Source of the DNA: Halorubrum salsamenti
GTDB taxonomy: Archaea > Halobacteriota > Halobacteria > Halobacteriales > Haloferacaceae
Assembly (NCBI RefSeq): GCF_007671685.1
Contig: NZ_VCNL01000003.1
Coordinates: forward strand, 406,674 to 470,673
Length of the DNA stretch: 64,000 nt
Reading direction: 5' to 3'
Positions 9,537 through 19,195 of the stretch are shown one piece after another. A program made the translations under genes and the position numbers. Numbering within the stretch: position 1 is the first letter of the stretch; each line of letters begins with the position of its first letter. Under the pieces are notes generated by a model. That model searched no databases. It worked only from the letters and a program-made list of their open reading frames with translations, and was not told the DNA's origin.

Positions 9537-11381
9537 ATGACCGATCCCACGGTGACGCGACTGTTCGGCGGTCCGGGCAGCGGGAAGACCACGGCGCTCC
9601 TGGACCGCGTCGAGGGGATCCTCGAGGACGACAACGCCGACGTCCGCGACGTGCTCGTCGTCTCGTACACGCGCGCTGCAGCCGCCGAGATCCGCGAGCG
9701 ACTCGCCGAGCGACTCGACATCTCCCCGCGCAGCCTCCAGGGGAACGTCTGTACCATGCACGCGAAGGCGTACGAGCTGCTCGACCTGTCGCGCGGCGAC
9801 GTGGTCGGCGAGAGCGACAAAGAGGAGTTCTGTGAGGAGTACGGCATCGAGTTCGAGGACCAGCACGGCGGTGCCGGACGTCGGACCGCGCGGTCGACGA
9901 CGATCGGCAACAAGATCATCGCCACCTCGCAGTGGCTCCAGCGCACCGAGCGCGACGTGGCCGACTGGTACGACGTGCCCTTCCAGTGGAACGTCGAGGA
10001 GGTCCGGCTCCCGCCCGAGGAGGACCCCAACGCCCAGCAGGGGAACAAGTACACCCCGACGTGGCCCTCCGACGACGACCGGATCGACATCCCCGAGACG
10101 ATCCGCGCGTGGCGCGGCTACAAGGGCGACCACGACCTGGTCGGCTTCGCGGACATGCTCGAACGCGTCGCGCAGCGCTCGCTGGTGCCGAACGTCGACT
10201 ACCTGATCATCGACGAGTTCCAGGACATCACGACGCTGCAGTACAACGTCTTCGAGGAGTGGAAGCCGCACATGCGGAAGGTGCTCATCGCCGGCGACGA
10301 CGACCAGGTCGTCTACGCGTGGCAGGGCGCCGACCCCGACCTCCTCCTCGACACCGACGTCGACGAGGACGTCGTCCTCCCGAACTCCTACCGGCTCCCC
10401 TCCGAGATCCTCAACGTCGTTAACGCCGAGATCCGCCACATCGACAAGCGACAGGAGAAGGACCTCCACCCCCGCAAGGAGGGCGGTTCCGTCGAGGCGA
10501 TCGAGTCGCCGTCGATGCTCGAACTCGTGCGGAACGTCCGGTACACCGTCGAGGACGACGAGGGCGACGTGATGTGTCTGTTCCGCGCGCGCTACCAGAT
10601 GTTCGACTTCATCGACGAGTTCATCGACCACGGGATCCCGTTCACGATGCTGACCGACGGCCGGATGTGGACGGATCGAGTGCAGGACTACGTCAGCGCC
10701 ATCGAGAAGGCCGACGCCGGCGATCCCGTGAACGGGCTGGAGGCCCGGCGGCTCGCCGACATGCTGCAGGACTCCGCGTTCGGTACCCACGAGCGCGACG
10801 AGTTCTACGACTTCCTCGACGACCGCGAGGAGGCGGCCGACGCCGACGACGTCGCCCAGCTCGCGGTGACGACCGACGAGCTCGACGAGTTCATCCCGTT
10901 CATGCCGGACACCGCGAGCGCCGACGACATGGTCCGGAAGGTGACGAGCTTCCAGCGGAAGTCGATGGGCGCGTACTTCGACGGCGACTACGGGGGGATG
11001 GACCCGACCCGCGTCCGCGTCGGCACCATTCACTCCGCGAAGGGCCGCGAGGCCGACCACGTGTTCGTCGCGACCGACCTCACCGAGAAGGTGGTCGAGC
11101 AGATGGCCGCCTCCATCGACGACCCGACCGACGTGGACGGCGTCGAGGAGTTCACGAAGACCACGAGCCCGGTCCCGGTCCTCACCGACAACGAGCGCCG
11201 CGTCTTCTACGTCGGGATGTCCCGCGCCCGCGAGCGGCTCGTGATCATGGAGAGCCTCATCAGCGGGGCGCCGACGCTCCCGATCAGCGTCCTGCTCTTT
11301 AACGAACTCCGCGACGAGCCCGCACAGGAGCTCGTCGAAGAGGTGCAGGCCGAGCTGGCCGTCCCCGAACCCGAGCCGTGA
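9537..11381 (+). CDS. UvrD/Rep-type superfamily 1 DNA helicase
   Basis: The 614-residue protein begins with motif I, GGPGSGKTTALLDRV (residues 11-25). Motif Ia is SYTRAAAAEIRERL, motif II is DYLIIDEFQDIT (DEFQD), and motif III is IAGDDDQVVYAWQGADP. Motif V/VI regions are VGTIHSAKGREADHVFVATD and RRVFYVGMSRARERL. It should unwind DNA 3' to 5' with ATP in repair or replication restart. It is shorter than bacterial UvrD, with reduced 1B/2B regions. The downstream M24 gene overlaps it by 4 bp, so the two are probably cotranscribed. Confidence 0.88.
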   Translation: MTDPTVTRLFGGPGSGKTTALLDRVEGILEDDNADVRDVLVVSYTRAAAAEIRERLAERLDISPRSLQGNVCTMHAKAYELLDLSRGDVVGESDKEEFCEEYGIEFEDQHGGAGRRTARSTTIGNKIIATSQWLQRTERDVADWYDVPFQWNVEEVRLPPEEDPNAQQGNKYTPTWPSDDDRIDIPETIRAWRGYKGDHDLVGFADMLERVAQRSLVPNVDYLIIDEFQDITTLQYNVFEEWKPHMRKVLIAGDDDQVVYAWQGADPDLLLDTDVDEDVVLPNSYRLPSEILNVVNAEIRHIDKRQEKDLHPRKEGGSVEAIESPSMLELVRNVRYTVEDDEGDVMCLFRARYQMFDFIDEFIDHGIPFTMLTDGRMWTDRVQDYVSAIEKADAGDPVNGLEARRLADMLQDSAFGTHERDEFYDFLDDREEAADADDVAQLAVTTDELDEFIPFMPDTASADDMVRKVTSFQRKSMGAYFDGDYGGMDPTRVRVGTIHSAKGREADHVFVATDLTEKVVEQMAASIDDPTDVDGVEEFTKTTSPVPVLTDNERRVFYVGMSRARERLVIMESLISGAPTLPISVLLFNELRDEPAQELVEEVQAELAVPEPEP

Positions 11382-12766
11382 GCGACGGGAGCGACGACGC
11401 CGGCAGTGACGGGGGCGGCGGCGGTTCCGACGCCCCCGCCTCCGGCCAGCTTCGCCCGCTCCGCACCGATCTCACGCCGATCGCCGAGGCGGTCGCAGCC
11501 GCCGACGCCGACGCCTTCGTCGCGGTCGGCGACCGCTTCGACGACGACCTCCGGTACCTCACGCGCTTCGCCGGTCCCGACCGACCGTACGCGCTGGTGG
11601 TCGTTCCGGACGACGACGCCGCGGGCCGCGCCGTCCTCTGTGCACCCTCGTTGTTCCGCGAGCAGGCCGAACGGGAGTTCGTGGCGGGCGCACGCGACCG
11701 AGGAGACGGTGAGGACGACGGCGAGTCGAACGACGGCGAGGGCGAATTCCACGACTGCGTCGCCCGCGAGGTGCAGAGCGAGCGCGTCGGCGACCACGCA
11801 GGCGAGCGCGCGGCGGCGATCGTGCGCGACCTGCTCGGCGACGAGAAGGGCGATGACGACGGAGATGACGACCGAGAGGACCGCACCCTCCTCGTCCCCC
11901 CGTCGATCCCACACGACGCGGCGGTGTACCTCGAACGCGCCGGCAACGCGCTGGCGTCGACCGACGCGGTCCCGACCGCCCGATCGCGGAAGACCGGCGC
12001 CGAGATCGACAGACTCCGTCGCGTCCAGCGAGCGGCGGTCGCGGGGATGGCGCGCGCCGAGACCGTGTTGGCCGCAAGCGAGGTCGTCGGGAGGGAATCC
12101 GACGAGGGCTCGGACGCAAACCGCAGGCCCGCCCTCCGCTGGGAGGGAACCCCCCTGACGACCGAGCGGCTGCGCCGAGCCGTTAACGCGACGCTCGCCG
12201 CCCGTGGTGTCCGGGACGCGGGCGACACCGCGATCGGCGTCGGCCCGTCGGCGGCCGATCGCCACTTCGTCGGCGACGACCCGATCCGGCCGGGCGAGAC
12301 AGTGTTGATCGACGTCTCGCCGCGCGGCCCCGACGGCTACCGCGGTGACCTGACCCGGACGTTCGTCGTCGACGGCGACGGCGGCTGGGAGCGTCGGGCG
12401 TCCCTCGCGGTCGAGTCGGCTCGGGAGGTCGCGCTCGACGAGGTCGAACCGGGCGTCCCCGCGAAGACCGTCCACGGCGAGGCGGCCGCCGAACTGGGCG
12501 CGTACGGGTTCGACCCGAACGCGGGGGAGGGCGAGGCCGGCTTCACCCACGGCACCGGCCACGGCGTCGGCGTGAGTCTCCACGAGTCGCCGTCGCTGTC
12601 GGGCGGAACGGAGCTGCAACCGGGCCACGTGGTCACGGTCGAGCCGGGAGTGTACGACCCGGACATCGGCGGCGTCAGGCTGGGAGACCTCGTCGTCGTC
12701 ACCGAGGACGGCTACGAGGTGCTGGCCGAGTCCCCGCTCGGGATCGTTCCGGGCGCGCGGGAGTGA
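11378..12766 (+). CDS. M24-family (Xaa-Pro peptidase-like) protein with one metal ligand replaced
   Basis: This 462-residue protein has a creatinase/prolidase N-domain and a pita-bread M24 domain. LIDVSPRGPDGYRGDLTRTF holds the two aspartate ligands, HGTGHGVGVSLHE the histidine, and TVEPGVYDPDIGG the first glutamate. The last ligand, the Glu of the family motif RIED, is glycine here (VRLGD, G436, codon GGA at 12683-12685). The site may bind metal poorly or the protein may have another role. A low-complexity acidic insertion (about residues 107-130) and a Gly/Ser-rich N-terminus lengthen it. It starts with GTG overlapping the helicase stop codon. Confidence 0.75.
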   Translation: MSDGSDDAGSDGGGGGSDAPASGQLRPLRTDLTPIAEAVAAADADAFVAVGDRFDDDLRYLTRFAGPDRPYALVVVPDDDAAGRAVLCAPSLFREQAEREFVAGARDRGDGEDDGESNDGEGEFHDCVAREVQSERVGDHAGERAAAIVRDLLGDEKGDDDGDDDREDRTLLVPPSIPHDAAVYLERAGNALASTDAVPTARSRKTGAEIDRLRRVQRAAVAGMARAETVLAASEVVGRESDEGSDANRRPALRWEGTPLTTERLRRAVNATLAARGVRDAGDTAIGVGPSAADRHFVGDDPIRPGETVLIDVSPRGPDGYRGDLTRTFVVDGDGGWERRASLAVESAREVALDEVEPGVPAKTVHGEAAAELGAYGFDPNAGEGEAGFTHGTGHGVGVSLHESPSLSGGTELQPGHVVTVEPGVYDPDIGGVRLGDLVVVTEDGYEVLAESPLGIVPGARE

Positions 12767-12805
12767 CTTCGGGCAGAAAGCTCGCTTCTCGATCGCAGCC
12801 GACGC

Positions 12806-13120
12806 TCACTTTTCGACCGCGGTGGACTCCTCAGACGCGGCCTCGGTCGTCTCCTCCTCGGTCGATCTCGGTTCGGGGGTATCGAGAGCGAGCAGTCCGC
12901 GGAGCTGCCGTGGGAGCAGCCCCGCGAGCAGTCCGCGGAGAATCCGCCCCGGATCGAGGAAGTACTGCGGAAGCACGACCATCGCGGTGGCGACGACGAG
13001 CAGGCCGACGCCGAGCGCGACCTCGCCGGCGAACAGACGGATGACCGCGTAGTTCGCGAGCGGGAGGGCGAATATCAGCGACGCCGCCAACCCGACCATG
13101 TCGGTCAGTCCGAGCCTCAT
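12806..13120 (-). CDS. Small two-helix membrane protein, haloarchaeal conserved type
   Basis: This 104-residue protein has two hydrophobic helices (about residues 5-27 and 34-54) and an acidic C-terminal tail rich in Glu/Thr (STEEETTEAASEESTAVEK). The start chosen is ATG at 13120; upstream codons in the same frame do not look coding. It resembles small haloarchaeal membrane proteins of the DUF7533 kind, but I am not certain. Function unknown. It is divergent from riboflavin synthase. Confidence 0.6.
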   Translation of the reverse strand: MRLGLTDMVGLAASLIFALPLANYAVIRLFAGEVALGVGLLVVATAMVVLPQYFLDPGRILRGLLAGLLPRQLRGLLALDTPEPRSTEEETTEAASEESTAVEK

Positions 13121-13248
13121 TGCGACCGCGTTGGCCCCGGGGGGCCAAAAGGGGCGCGGCGCCGGCGGACCGCAGCTGTGGGGCGCGACCGCAGAGGAGC
13201 CCCAAGCGAACACCGAACCGATATGTGTCGCCCGCGTCCAGTTACGGT

Positions 13249-13851
13249 ATGTTCACCGGCATCGTCGAGGACACCGGGACCGTCCGCGGGCGGATCGAGA
13301 CCGAGGACGGGCTCCGGCTTCGGGTCGCCGTCGACGGGTTCGACGACCTCCACCACGGCCAGTCGATCAGCGTCAGCGGGGCCTGTCTCACGGTCGAGGA
13401 GTACGATATCGACGCGGAGGAGGGCGGCTGGTTCGAGGTGTTCCTCGCGAGCGAGACGGTCGAAAAGACGTATCTCGGCGAAGTCGCCGAGGGCGACGCG
13501 GTCAACGTCGAGCGCGCGATGCCCGCCGACGGCCGGTTCGACGGCCACGTCGTACAGGGGCACGTCGACACCGTCGCCGAGGTGACGGCGATCGAGCGCG
13601 TCGGCGAAGACTGGCGGTTCACCGTCTCGATCCCGGGAGCCTACGGCGACTACCTCGTCGACAAGGGGTCGGTGACGCTCGACGGCATCTCGCTGACGGT
13701 CGCGGAGAAGCGGGGCGGAGAGTTCGACGTGGCGATCATTCCGACGACCTACGAGCTGACGACGCTCTCGGAGAAGTCGGTCGGCGACCCGGTCCACCTC
13801 GAGGTGGACGTGATCGCGAAGTACGTCGAAAACATGGTCGACGGCTACTGA
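13249..13851 (+). CDS. ribE: Riboflavin synthase, bacterial-type alpha subunit
   Basis: The 200-residue protein begins MFTGIVEDTG, the hallmark of the lumazine-binding riboflavin synthase. It has two homologous beta-barrel halves: SISVSGACLTV and GHVVQGHVDTVAEV in the first, and GSVTLDGISLTV with IAKYVENMV at the end of the second. It dismutates two 6,7-dimethyl-8-ribityllumazine molecules into riboflavin. The start is the ATG at 13249; the longer frame upstream adds residues unlike the family. It is convergent with the GGGP synthase gene. Confidence 0.93.
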   Translation: MFTGIVEDTGTVRGRIETEDGLRLRVAVDGFDDLHHGQSISVSGACLTVEEYDIDAEEGGWFEVFLASETVEKTYLGEVAEGDAVNVERAMPADGRFDGHVVQGHVDTVAEVTAIERVGEDWRFTVSIPGAYGDYLVDKGSVTLDGISLTVAEKRGGEFDVAIIPTTYELTTLSEKSVGDPVHLEVDVIAKYVENMVDGY

Positions 13852-13892
13852 CGCGGCCGAAAACGTACGTCGGCCGTATTCCTCAGACCGGC

Positions 13893-14591
13893 TTACGCGT
13901 CCTTCGCGCCCTTCACCGTCTCGCGGACCGCGTCGACGCCCTCGTCGTGGAGCAGGTCGCCGACGACGATCACGTCGCTGTGGGCGGCCATCTCGTTGGC
14001 CGACTCGTAGCCGTGGATCCCGCCGCCGTAGAAGAGGGTGGCCTCGTCGAGCGCGTCGTGGGCGGCGGCGACCTTCTCCGAGTCCCCGAACATGCCGGAG
14101 TACTCGACGTAGACGATCTCCTGGCCGAACATGCGCTCCGCCACCTTCGCGTAGGCCTCCACGTCGTCGGCGCTGAGGTCGCAGTCGGCCTCCGTCAGCT
14201 GGGCGACCGACGCCTCGGGGTTCATCACGATGTACGCCTCGGTGTGCGTCCGGCTCCAGTCGAGGTCGTCGATTCGGACCCACTCCTTGTGCGCGCCGGT
14301 GATCCAGAACGGGCCGCCGGCGTTGAACACGGTCGGGATCAGGTAGCCGTCGAGGGCGGGCGAGTCGATGACGACGCCCGGATTCGACGGCTCTTGATAG
14401 AGCGGCACGTCGTACTCGGCGGCGGCGTCGACGACGCGTGTCATCTTCTCCGCGGTGACATCGAGGGTCCCGCCGATCTCGATCGCGTCGGTTCCGGTCC
14501 GGCAGACGTCCTCGAAGGTGTCGTCCCCGTACAGCTCCTTGTCGGGATCGACCTTCAGCACGTGGTCCCAGTCGTCCCACGGGTTGTTCAT
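13893..14591 (-). CDS. Geranylgeranylglyceryl phosphate synthase
   Basis: The 232-residue (beta/alpha)8 protein matches group I GGGP synthase. [11 protein letters not shown] is at the N-terminus, [12 protein letters not shown] near residue 35, YQEPSNPG near 65, YVEYSGMFG near 165, and the phosphate-binding [12 protein letters not shown] and [13 protein letters not shown] near the end. It makes the first ether bond of archaeal lipids by joining glycerol-1-phosphate to geranylgeranyl diphosphate. I chose the ATG at 14591 ([11 protein letters not shown]) over an ATG five codons upstream. It lies 85 bp downstream of cetZ on the same strand. Confidence 0.92.
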   Translation of the reverse strand: MNNPWDDWDHVLKVDPDKELYGDDTFEDVCRTGTDAIEIGGTLDVTAEKMTRVVDAAAEYDVPLYQEPSNPGVVIDSPALDGYLIPTVFNAGGPFWITGAHKEWVRIDDLDWSRTHTEAYIVMNPEASVAQLTEADCDLSADDVEAYAKVAERMFGQEIVYVEYSGMFGDSEKVAAAHDALDEATLFYGGGIHGYESANEMAAHSDVIVVGDLLHDEGVDAVRETVKGAKDA

Positions 14592-14676
14592 CGGAAGCGA
14601 CTCCACCGGCGGGAACCAAAAAGGTGCGGAACCTGTCTCGCGAGCGGGCGAGTCCGCCGGTCCGCGTGAACGAGAC

Positions 14677-15756
14677 TCAGAGGAGGTCGTCGATCTCGTC
14701 GTTCCGGAACGCGTCGGCCGGGTCGGGCTGTTCCTCCGGTTCGTCTCTGACCGCCTGTCGCGCGCGTTCGAGGAACTCCTCGACGCGGCGCGAGCGCTCG
14801 ACGCCGCCGAGGAGGACCAGGGCGGCCACCCGGTCGGAGTCCATCGGGAAGTCGCCGCCGCGCACCTGCATCGATCCGGTCTCCTCCTGTAGCCACTTGC
14901 GCGCCTTCTCCGCCCCCTTCCGCGAGATCCGGTCGGGCTCGCCCGCGATGGCGACGAGAGCGGCGTCCGCCTCGGTCGCGTTCGGGAGCGACATCCCGGT
15001 CATCACCGCGCTCCGGACCGTACTCATCACGGTCGTGACGTTCTCCTCGGGGTCCGCCGCCGCGGGCGCGGACGCGAAGCCGACCGCGGCCATACCGCCG
15101 GCGCGCAGCGTGTTGATCACCTCGCTCGTATCGACGACCGATTCGGCGACTCCCTCGACCGACTCACCGGCCGCGAGCAGGAGCCCGATCCGCTTCGCCA
15201 TCGAGGCGTTGATCGCCGCGTAGCCGCCCTCGACCGATTCGCCGGAGGAGCGCCACGCGTCGTTGTCGAGCAGGATCGTCGCGTCGGCCTCGCGGACGAG
15301 GGTTTTCAGCGAGCGCCCGGCGTTCACCTGGTACATCGCCCCCTCGTCGCGGCCGGGGAGGATCCCGAGCGCGTACACGGGCACGTCGTACACGCGGCTC
15401 AGCTCGCGGACGAGCACGGGCGCGCCGCCCGAGCCGGTGCCGCCGCCGAGCCCCGCGACGACGAACAGCGCCTCCGCGTCGGCGTTCACCTTCGACGCGA
15501 GCGCGTCTAACACCTCGACGGCGTCCTCTTCCATCACCTCGGCGCCGAGTTCGTTGTCGCCGCCGACGCCGTGGCCGTTCACCCGGGACTGACCGACGAG
15601 GACCGTGTCGAGCGGGAGGGGCGCTAAGTCCGCCGACGCGGAGTTCACAGCGAGCGCGTCGAGCACCGCACCGTAGCCGGCGTCGGCGTCGAACTCGGCG
15701 AGCGCGGCCGTGAGCTTCCCGCCCGCCTGTCCGACGCCGAGGAGGACCGCTTTCAT
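14677..15756 (-). CDS. CetZ-type tubulin/FtsZ superfamily GTPase
   Basis: This 359-residue protein has the N-terminal [15 protein letters not shown] and the tubulin signature [16 protein letters not shown] (GGGTGSG, residues about 105-115). [23 protein letters not shown] is split by the usual T5-T6 region. It lacks the FtsZ C-terminal peptide but ends in an acidic tail (NDEIDDLL). CetZ proteins control cell shape and motility in haloarchaea. I took the ATG at 15756; the frame continues upstream, but the CetZ fold begins there. It is divergent from the coiled-coil gene at 15833. Confidence 0.85.
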   Translation of the reverse strand: MKAVLLGVGQAGGKLTAALAEFDADAGYGAVLDALAVNSASADLAPLPLDTVLVGQSRVNGHGVGGDNELGAEVMEEDAVEVLDALASKVNADAEALFVVAGLGGGTGSGGAPVLVRELSRVYDVPVYALGILPGRDEGAMYQVNAGRSLKTLVREADATILLDNDAWRSSGESVEGGYAAINASMAKRIGLLLAAGESVEGVAESVVDTSEVINTLRAGGMAAVGFASAPAAADPEENVTTVMSTVRSAVMTGMSLPNATEADAALVAIAGEPDRISRKGAEKARKWLQEETGSMQVRGGDFPMDSDRVAALVLLGGVERSRRVEEFLERARQAVRDEPEEQPDPADAFRNDEIDDLL

Positions 15757-15800
15757 TATCGTAAGGTAACCGATCGCGTGGTAATACTTTTTCCCCCGAG

Positions 15801-15809
15801 ATTTAAGTA
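15801..15809 (+). promoter_or_regulatory. Promoter of the coiled-coil protein gene
   Basis: ATTTAAGTA lies 27-30 nt before the GTG at 15833. This supports a leaderless GTG start and the true beginning of this locus. Confidence 0.5.
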
Positions 15810-15832
15810 AGGAACCGCGGCCAGTCGACCGC

Positions 15833-16693
15833 GTGACCGACGACACTCGCGACCGCGATCGATCCTTCGCCGACGGCGGAGGGGCATCCGAGACGACGAG
15901 CGACGGCCGTCCGGGTCGTTCCCCGTCTTTCGGCCGAGCCGACCGTAGGCCGGCCGGAACGGCCGGATCGACACGGCCGATGACAGATCGAGCGATGGAG
16001 GACCGGCCGAGCCGGCGAGACGGAGCTGAGACGGGAGCGCGCTCAGAGCGGACCGGGCTCGACCAGACCTCGCTCGCCGGCAAGAGTCAAAGGCGGACCG
16101 GCGATTCCGGCGGCGGTCCGTGCGCCGACGTGAACACCGAGTCGAGCACCGATCCGAACCCCGAACCAGGCGACGACCGAGTCGAAGCGCGGCTCCGCGC
16201 GGTCGAGCGGGCGATCACCGAGAGCGACGACGCCGTCGCCGACATCGGCGACGAGGCCGCCGCGAGCGCGGAGCGGGAGGAGCTGGCGACTCGGCTCGAC
16301 AATCTCGAAGCACGCATCGAGGAGCTGGAGGCCGCGACGCAAGCGATCAGGGGGTACGTCGGATCGATCCGAGCGGTGAACCAAGCGGTTGAACGCCGCG
16401 CTGACCTCGCGCTCGCGAAGGCAGGCGAGGACGGAGACGCAACCGCGGGCGACAGCCCGATCACGGACAGCAGGGCAGCCGCAGACGAAGACGTAACCCC
16501 GGACTGCGACGGGATCGACGACGCCGTGCCGAGTGAGGCCGCCCTCGACGCCGCCGTTCCGTCGGAACGGTATCGCGGGGACGGAACGGGATCGCCGGCC
16601 GAGTCGGCGGTCGATCGTGCCGAAACAGACGGCGAGGAAGTGGATGACTCGTGGCGCTCCGGCGCGCTGGATCGGCTCCGTGAGTCCTTATAA
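15833..16693 (+). CDS. Coiled-coil protein (DUF7310-like) at the head of the pilus-like locus
   Basis: This 286-residue protein is largely disordered and acidic, apart from a central coiled coil at about residues 115-195 (ELATRLDNLEARIEELEAAT, then QAIRGYVGSIRAVNQAVERR). The central block resembles the haloarchaeal DUF7310 family (from memory), which is found next to secretion/pilus-type ATPases. The first 100 residues are low-complexity Arg/Asp/Gly-rich and could be partly outside the real protein, but the GTG at 15833 has a well-placed TATA box. Function unknown; association with the neighbouring ATPase is inference. Confidence 0.65.
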   Translation: MTDDTRDRDRSFADGGGASETTSDGRPGRSPSFGRADRRPAGTAGSTRPMTDRAMEDRPSRRDGAETGARSERTGLDQTSLAGKSQRRTGDSGGGPCADVNTESSTDPNPEPGDDRVEARLRAVERAITESDDAVADIGDEAAASAEREELATRLDNLEARIEELEAATQAIRGYVGSIRAVNQAVERRADLALAKAGEDGDATAGDSPITDSRAAADEDVTPDCDGIDDAVPSEAALDAAVPSERYRGDGTGSPAESAVDRAETDGEEVDDSWRSGALDRLRESL

Positions 16694-16694
16694 A
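16686..16694 (+). promoter_or_regulatory. TATA box overlapping the stop of the coiled-coil gene
   Basis: CCTTATAAACG covers the stop codon of the upstream gene and lies about 30 nt before the GTG at 16721, so the next gene probably has its own leaderless promoter. Confidence 0.5.
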
Positions 16695-16720
16695 CGTCTT
16701 CGTACCGCGACGACGGAGCC

Positions 16721-17191
16721 GTGATCCGTGTCGTTCTCACGGTCCTCGTCGCCGTCGCGCTCCTCTCGGTCTCGATGCCGGCGCTGGAAGACGCCCGCGC
16801 CGCGACGACCGAGGAGCGGCTCGGCGCCGAGTCGGACCGTGTCGAGCGGGCGATCGGGGGGCTCGCCTCCGGGTCGATGGACGTCTCTGACCCGTCGCTC
16901 GCCGCCCGGACGACGGTAACGGTCCGCGCGCCGAGCGGCGTCACCGCCGCGCGGATCGACCGGCTCGCGCTCGTCGAGCCGGAACGATCAGAGAACGAGT
17001 CCGGCGCCGCGCTCCGGTATCGGATCGACAGCGGGCGCGACCGGACCGTCCCGATCGTTCCCAGTGCGACGGCCGCGACCGTCGAAGTCGCCGACGGGCC
17101 AATCGCGCTCCGGACGGGCGGCGAGAGCCGTCTGGAACTCCGCCTCGTCGACGACGGCGGCCCGACCGTCAGGATCGCGCGGATCGGGTGA
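16721..17191 (+). CDS. Exported or membrane-anchored protein (DUF7311-like)
   Basis: The 156-residue protein starts with one hydrophobic segment (VIRVVLTVLVAVALLSVSMPALEDA, N-terminal 20 residues), a signal sequence or anchor. A beta-rich domain follows with no cysteine. Residues about 20-50 (EERLGAESDRVERAIGGLAS) look helical. It resembles a haloarchaeal family I know as DUF7311, found with pilus-type ATPases (from memory). It starts with GTG. It may be a minor component on the outer face of the system. Confidence 0.6.
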   Translation: MIRVVLTVLVAVALLSVSMPALEDARAATTEERLGAESDRVERAIGGLASGSMDVSDPSLAARTTVTVRAPSGVTAARIDRLALVEPERSENESGAALRYRIDSGRDRTVPIVPSATAATVEVADGPIALRTGGESRLELRLVDDGGPTVRIARIG

Positions 17192-17193
17192 GA

Positions 17194-17200
17194 GTTTATA
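17194..17200 (+). promoter_or_regulatory. TATA box before the secretion ATPase gene
   Basis: GTTTATA is centred about 28 nt before the ATG at 17225, again the leaderless spacing. Confidence 0.45.
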
Positions 17201-17224
17201 CGTGATACCGCGACCACGTCCGCC

Positions 17225-19195
17225 ATGAGCTTCGATCTCTCCTCGCTGTCGTCGCTCGGAGGCGGCGACGCGCCGCTGCGCTCGCTTCCGTGGGTCGACG
17301 GCGGCGACGACGACTGTCGGTGCGATCCGTCGTTCAGAGAGCCGGTCGGCACCGGCGTCGACGACCGAGTCGTTCTGACGGTCGACGCCGACGACTGCCC
17401 CGGACGCGGCGACCTCGCCGCGAGCCCCGCCTGCCTCGCGACCGTCGTGGAGGCGCTGACGGAGCGTGACGCCGACGTGGTTCGGACGCGCCACGCGGGT
17501 CGAGAGCGGACCTACGCCGGACGGGCCGCGGCGTGTCTGATTGCCGCCGGGCGGTTCCGCGAGCAGATCGAGTTCCACGAGACGCGGCTCGCAGAACGCG
17601 TGACCCGGGAGCCGATCGCGGCGGCACGGGAGGCGAGCGGCCGCGAGGGACCGCCGAAGCGGATCGCCGCGGAGACCGGACTGGCCGAGACCGTCGCGGA
17701 CGCGGAAGAGACCGGCGATGTGCTGCGGGCGCACGCCGGTCCGACGATCGCGGCCACGCGCGTCGCGTCGGCGCCGCCGCCGGACGCGTCGCTCGTCGAC
17801 CGATGGGAGATCGACACCGGCGCGACCGTGCGGCTGTACGAGGGCGCGGGGCCGCTGCGGACGTATCACCTCACGCCGCCGTCGACGCGGCTCGACGACG
17901 AGGCGGTCGAGCGGCTCGCCGCGGCCAAAGACCGGCTGCTCGACGAACCGACCGGGGGAGACAGGGCTCCGGGACGGGCAGTGCGGTCGGTCGCGGCCGC
18001 CGGCGACCCCGTTTCGACGCTGGTCGACGTGCTCCGCAGACACACTCGCGGGTACGGTGCGTTCGAGCACGTGTTCGCCGACGAACGGGTGAGCGACGCG
18101 ACGCTGTCGGCGCCCGTCGTCGAGAACCCGCTTCGCGTCGTCGCCGACGGGGAACGCTGTCGCACGAACGTCAGGCTACCGCCGGAGGGCGCGGCGACGC
18201 TGGCGTCACGGCTCCGGCGGACGAGCGGACGGGGGTTCTCCCGCGCGAGCCCGACGCTCGACGCGACGATCGAGGCCGAAGCCGGTCGGGTTCGGGTCGC
18301 TGCGACGACGGATCCCGCCAGTGAGGGTCTCTCTTTCACGTTCCGCCGCGGCGATCCGGACGCGTGGACCCTCGCGCGGCTCGTGGACGTCGAGACGATC
18401 ACGCCGGCAGCCGCCGGGCTCCTCTCGGTAGCCGTCGAGCGCGGCGTAACCGGGCTCGTCGCCGGCGGTCGCGGCGCGGGGAAAACGACCGCGCTCGGAT
18501 CGCTCCTCTGGGAACTTCCGGCCGAGACGCGGTCGATACTGATCGAAGACACGCCGGAGCTACCGGCCGAGGCGGTGACTGCAGCCGGACGCGACGTCCA
18601 GCGACTCCGCGTGGGCGGCGGCGCGGAGCCGTCGCCGAGCGAGGCGGTTCGGACCGCGCTCCGGCTCGGTGGCGGCGCGATCGTCGTCGGTGAGGTCCGC
18701 GGAGAGGAGGCAGCGGCCTTGTACGAAGCGATGCGCGTCGGTGCGGCCGGGGAAGCGGTCCTCGGGACGATCCACGGCGAGGACCCCGCCGCGGTCCGGG
18801 AACGGGTCGTCAGCGATCTCGGCGTCTCTCCCTCCTCGTTCGCCGCGACCGACCTGATCGTCTTGCTCGACGATCACCGCGTCGAGACGATCGCCGAGGT
18901 CGTCGGCCACGACGGCGAATCCTCGTTCGAGCCGCTGTTCGAGCGAACCGGAACGGGGCTGGTCCCCACCGGTCGGATCGATCGCGGGGAGAGCCGGCTC
19001 GTCGAGTCGCTCGCTGAAACCGGCGAACCGTACGCAGCCGTCCGAGATGCCGTCGATCTCCGGGGCGAACGGATCGGAGAGGCGGCGAGAACCGGACGGA
19101 TCACACCGGAACGCTACGCCGACTGCGACGGCAACAACCGGAGGAGAAACGACGGTCGGCGGAAGAACGACCGCTTCGCCGGTGGTGAACGATGA
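17225..19195 (+). CDS. Type II/IV secretion system ATPase (PilB/GspE/TadA family)
   Basis: This 656-residue ATPase carries Walker A GGRGAGKTTALGS (about residues 413-425), an Asp box RSILIEDTPELP (about 438-450), Walker B AIVVGEVRGEEA (about 486-497) and the His box GTIHGED (about 515). The N-terminal 200 residues are poorly conserved and start with Cys-containing DDDCRCDPS. It should be a hexameric cytoplasmic motor that powers assembly of a pilus-like or secretion filament. The platform protein gene overlaps its 3' end by 4 bp. Confidence 0.88.
   Translation: MSFDLSSLSSLGGGDAPLRSLPWVDGGDDDCRCDPSFREPVGTGVDDRVVLTVDADDCPGRGDLAASPACLATVVEALTERDADVVRTRHAGRERTYAGRAAACLIAAGRFREQIEFHETRLAERVTREPIAAAREASGREGPPKRIAAETGLAETVADAEETGDVLRAHAGPTIAATRVASAPPPDASLVDRWEIDTGATVRLYEGAGPLRTYHLTPPSTRLDDEAVERLAAAKDRLLDEPTGGDRAPGRAVRSVAAAGDPVSTLVDVLRRHTRGYGAFEHVFADERVSDATLSAPVVENPLRVVADGERCRTNVRLPPEGAATLASRLRRTSGRGFSRASPTLDATIEAEAGRVRVAATTDPASEGLSFTFRRGDPDAWTLARLVDVETITPAAAGLLSVAVERGVTGLVAGGRGAGKTTALGSLLWELPAETRSILIEDTPELPAEAVTAAGRDVQRLRVGGGAEPSPSEAVRTALRLGGGAIVVGEVRGEEAAALYEAMRVGAAGEAVLGTIHGEDPAAVRERVVSDLGVSPSSFAATDLIVLLDDHRVETIAEVVGHDGESSFEPLFERTGTGLVPTGRIDRGESRLVESLAETGEPYAAVRDAVDLRGERIGEAARTGRITPERYADCDGNNRRRNDGRRKNDRFAGGER

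Noticed and set aside
9291..11060. Long minus-strand frame of 589 residues
   Set aside because: It is antisense to the UvrD-type helicase and the small zinc-ribbon gene and shows no domain.
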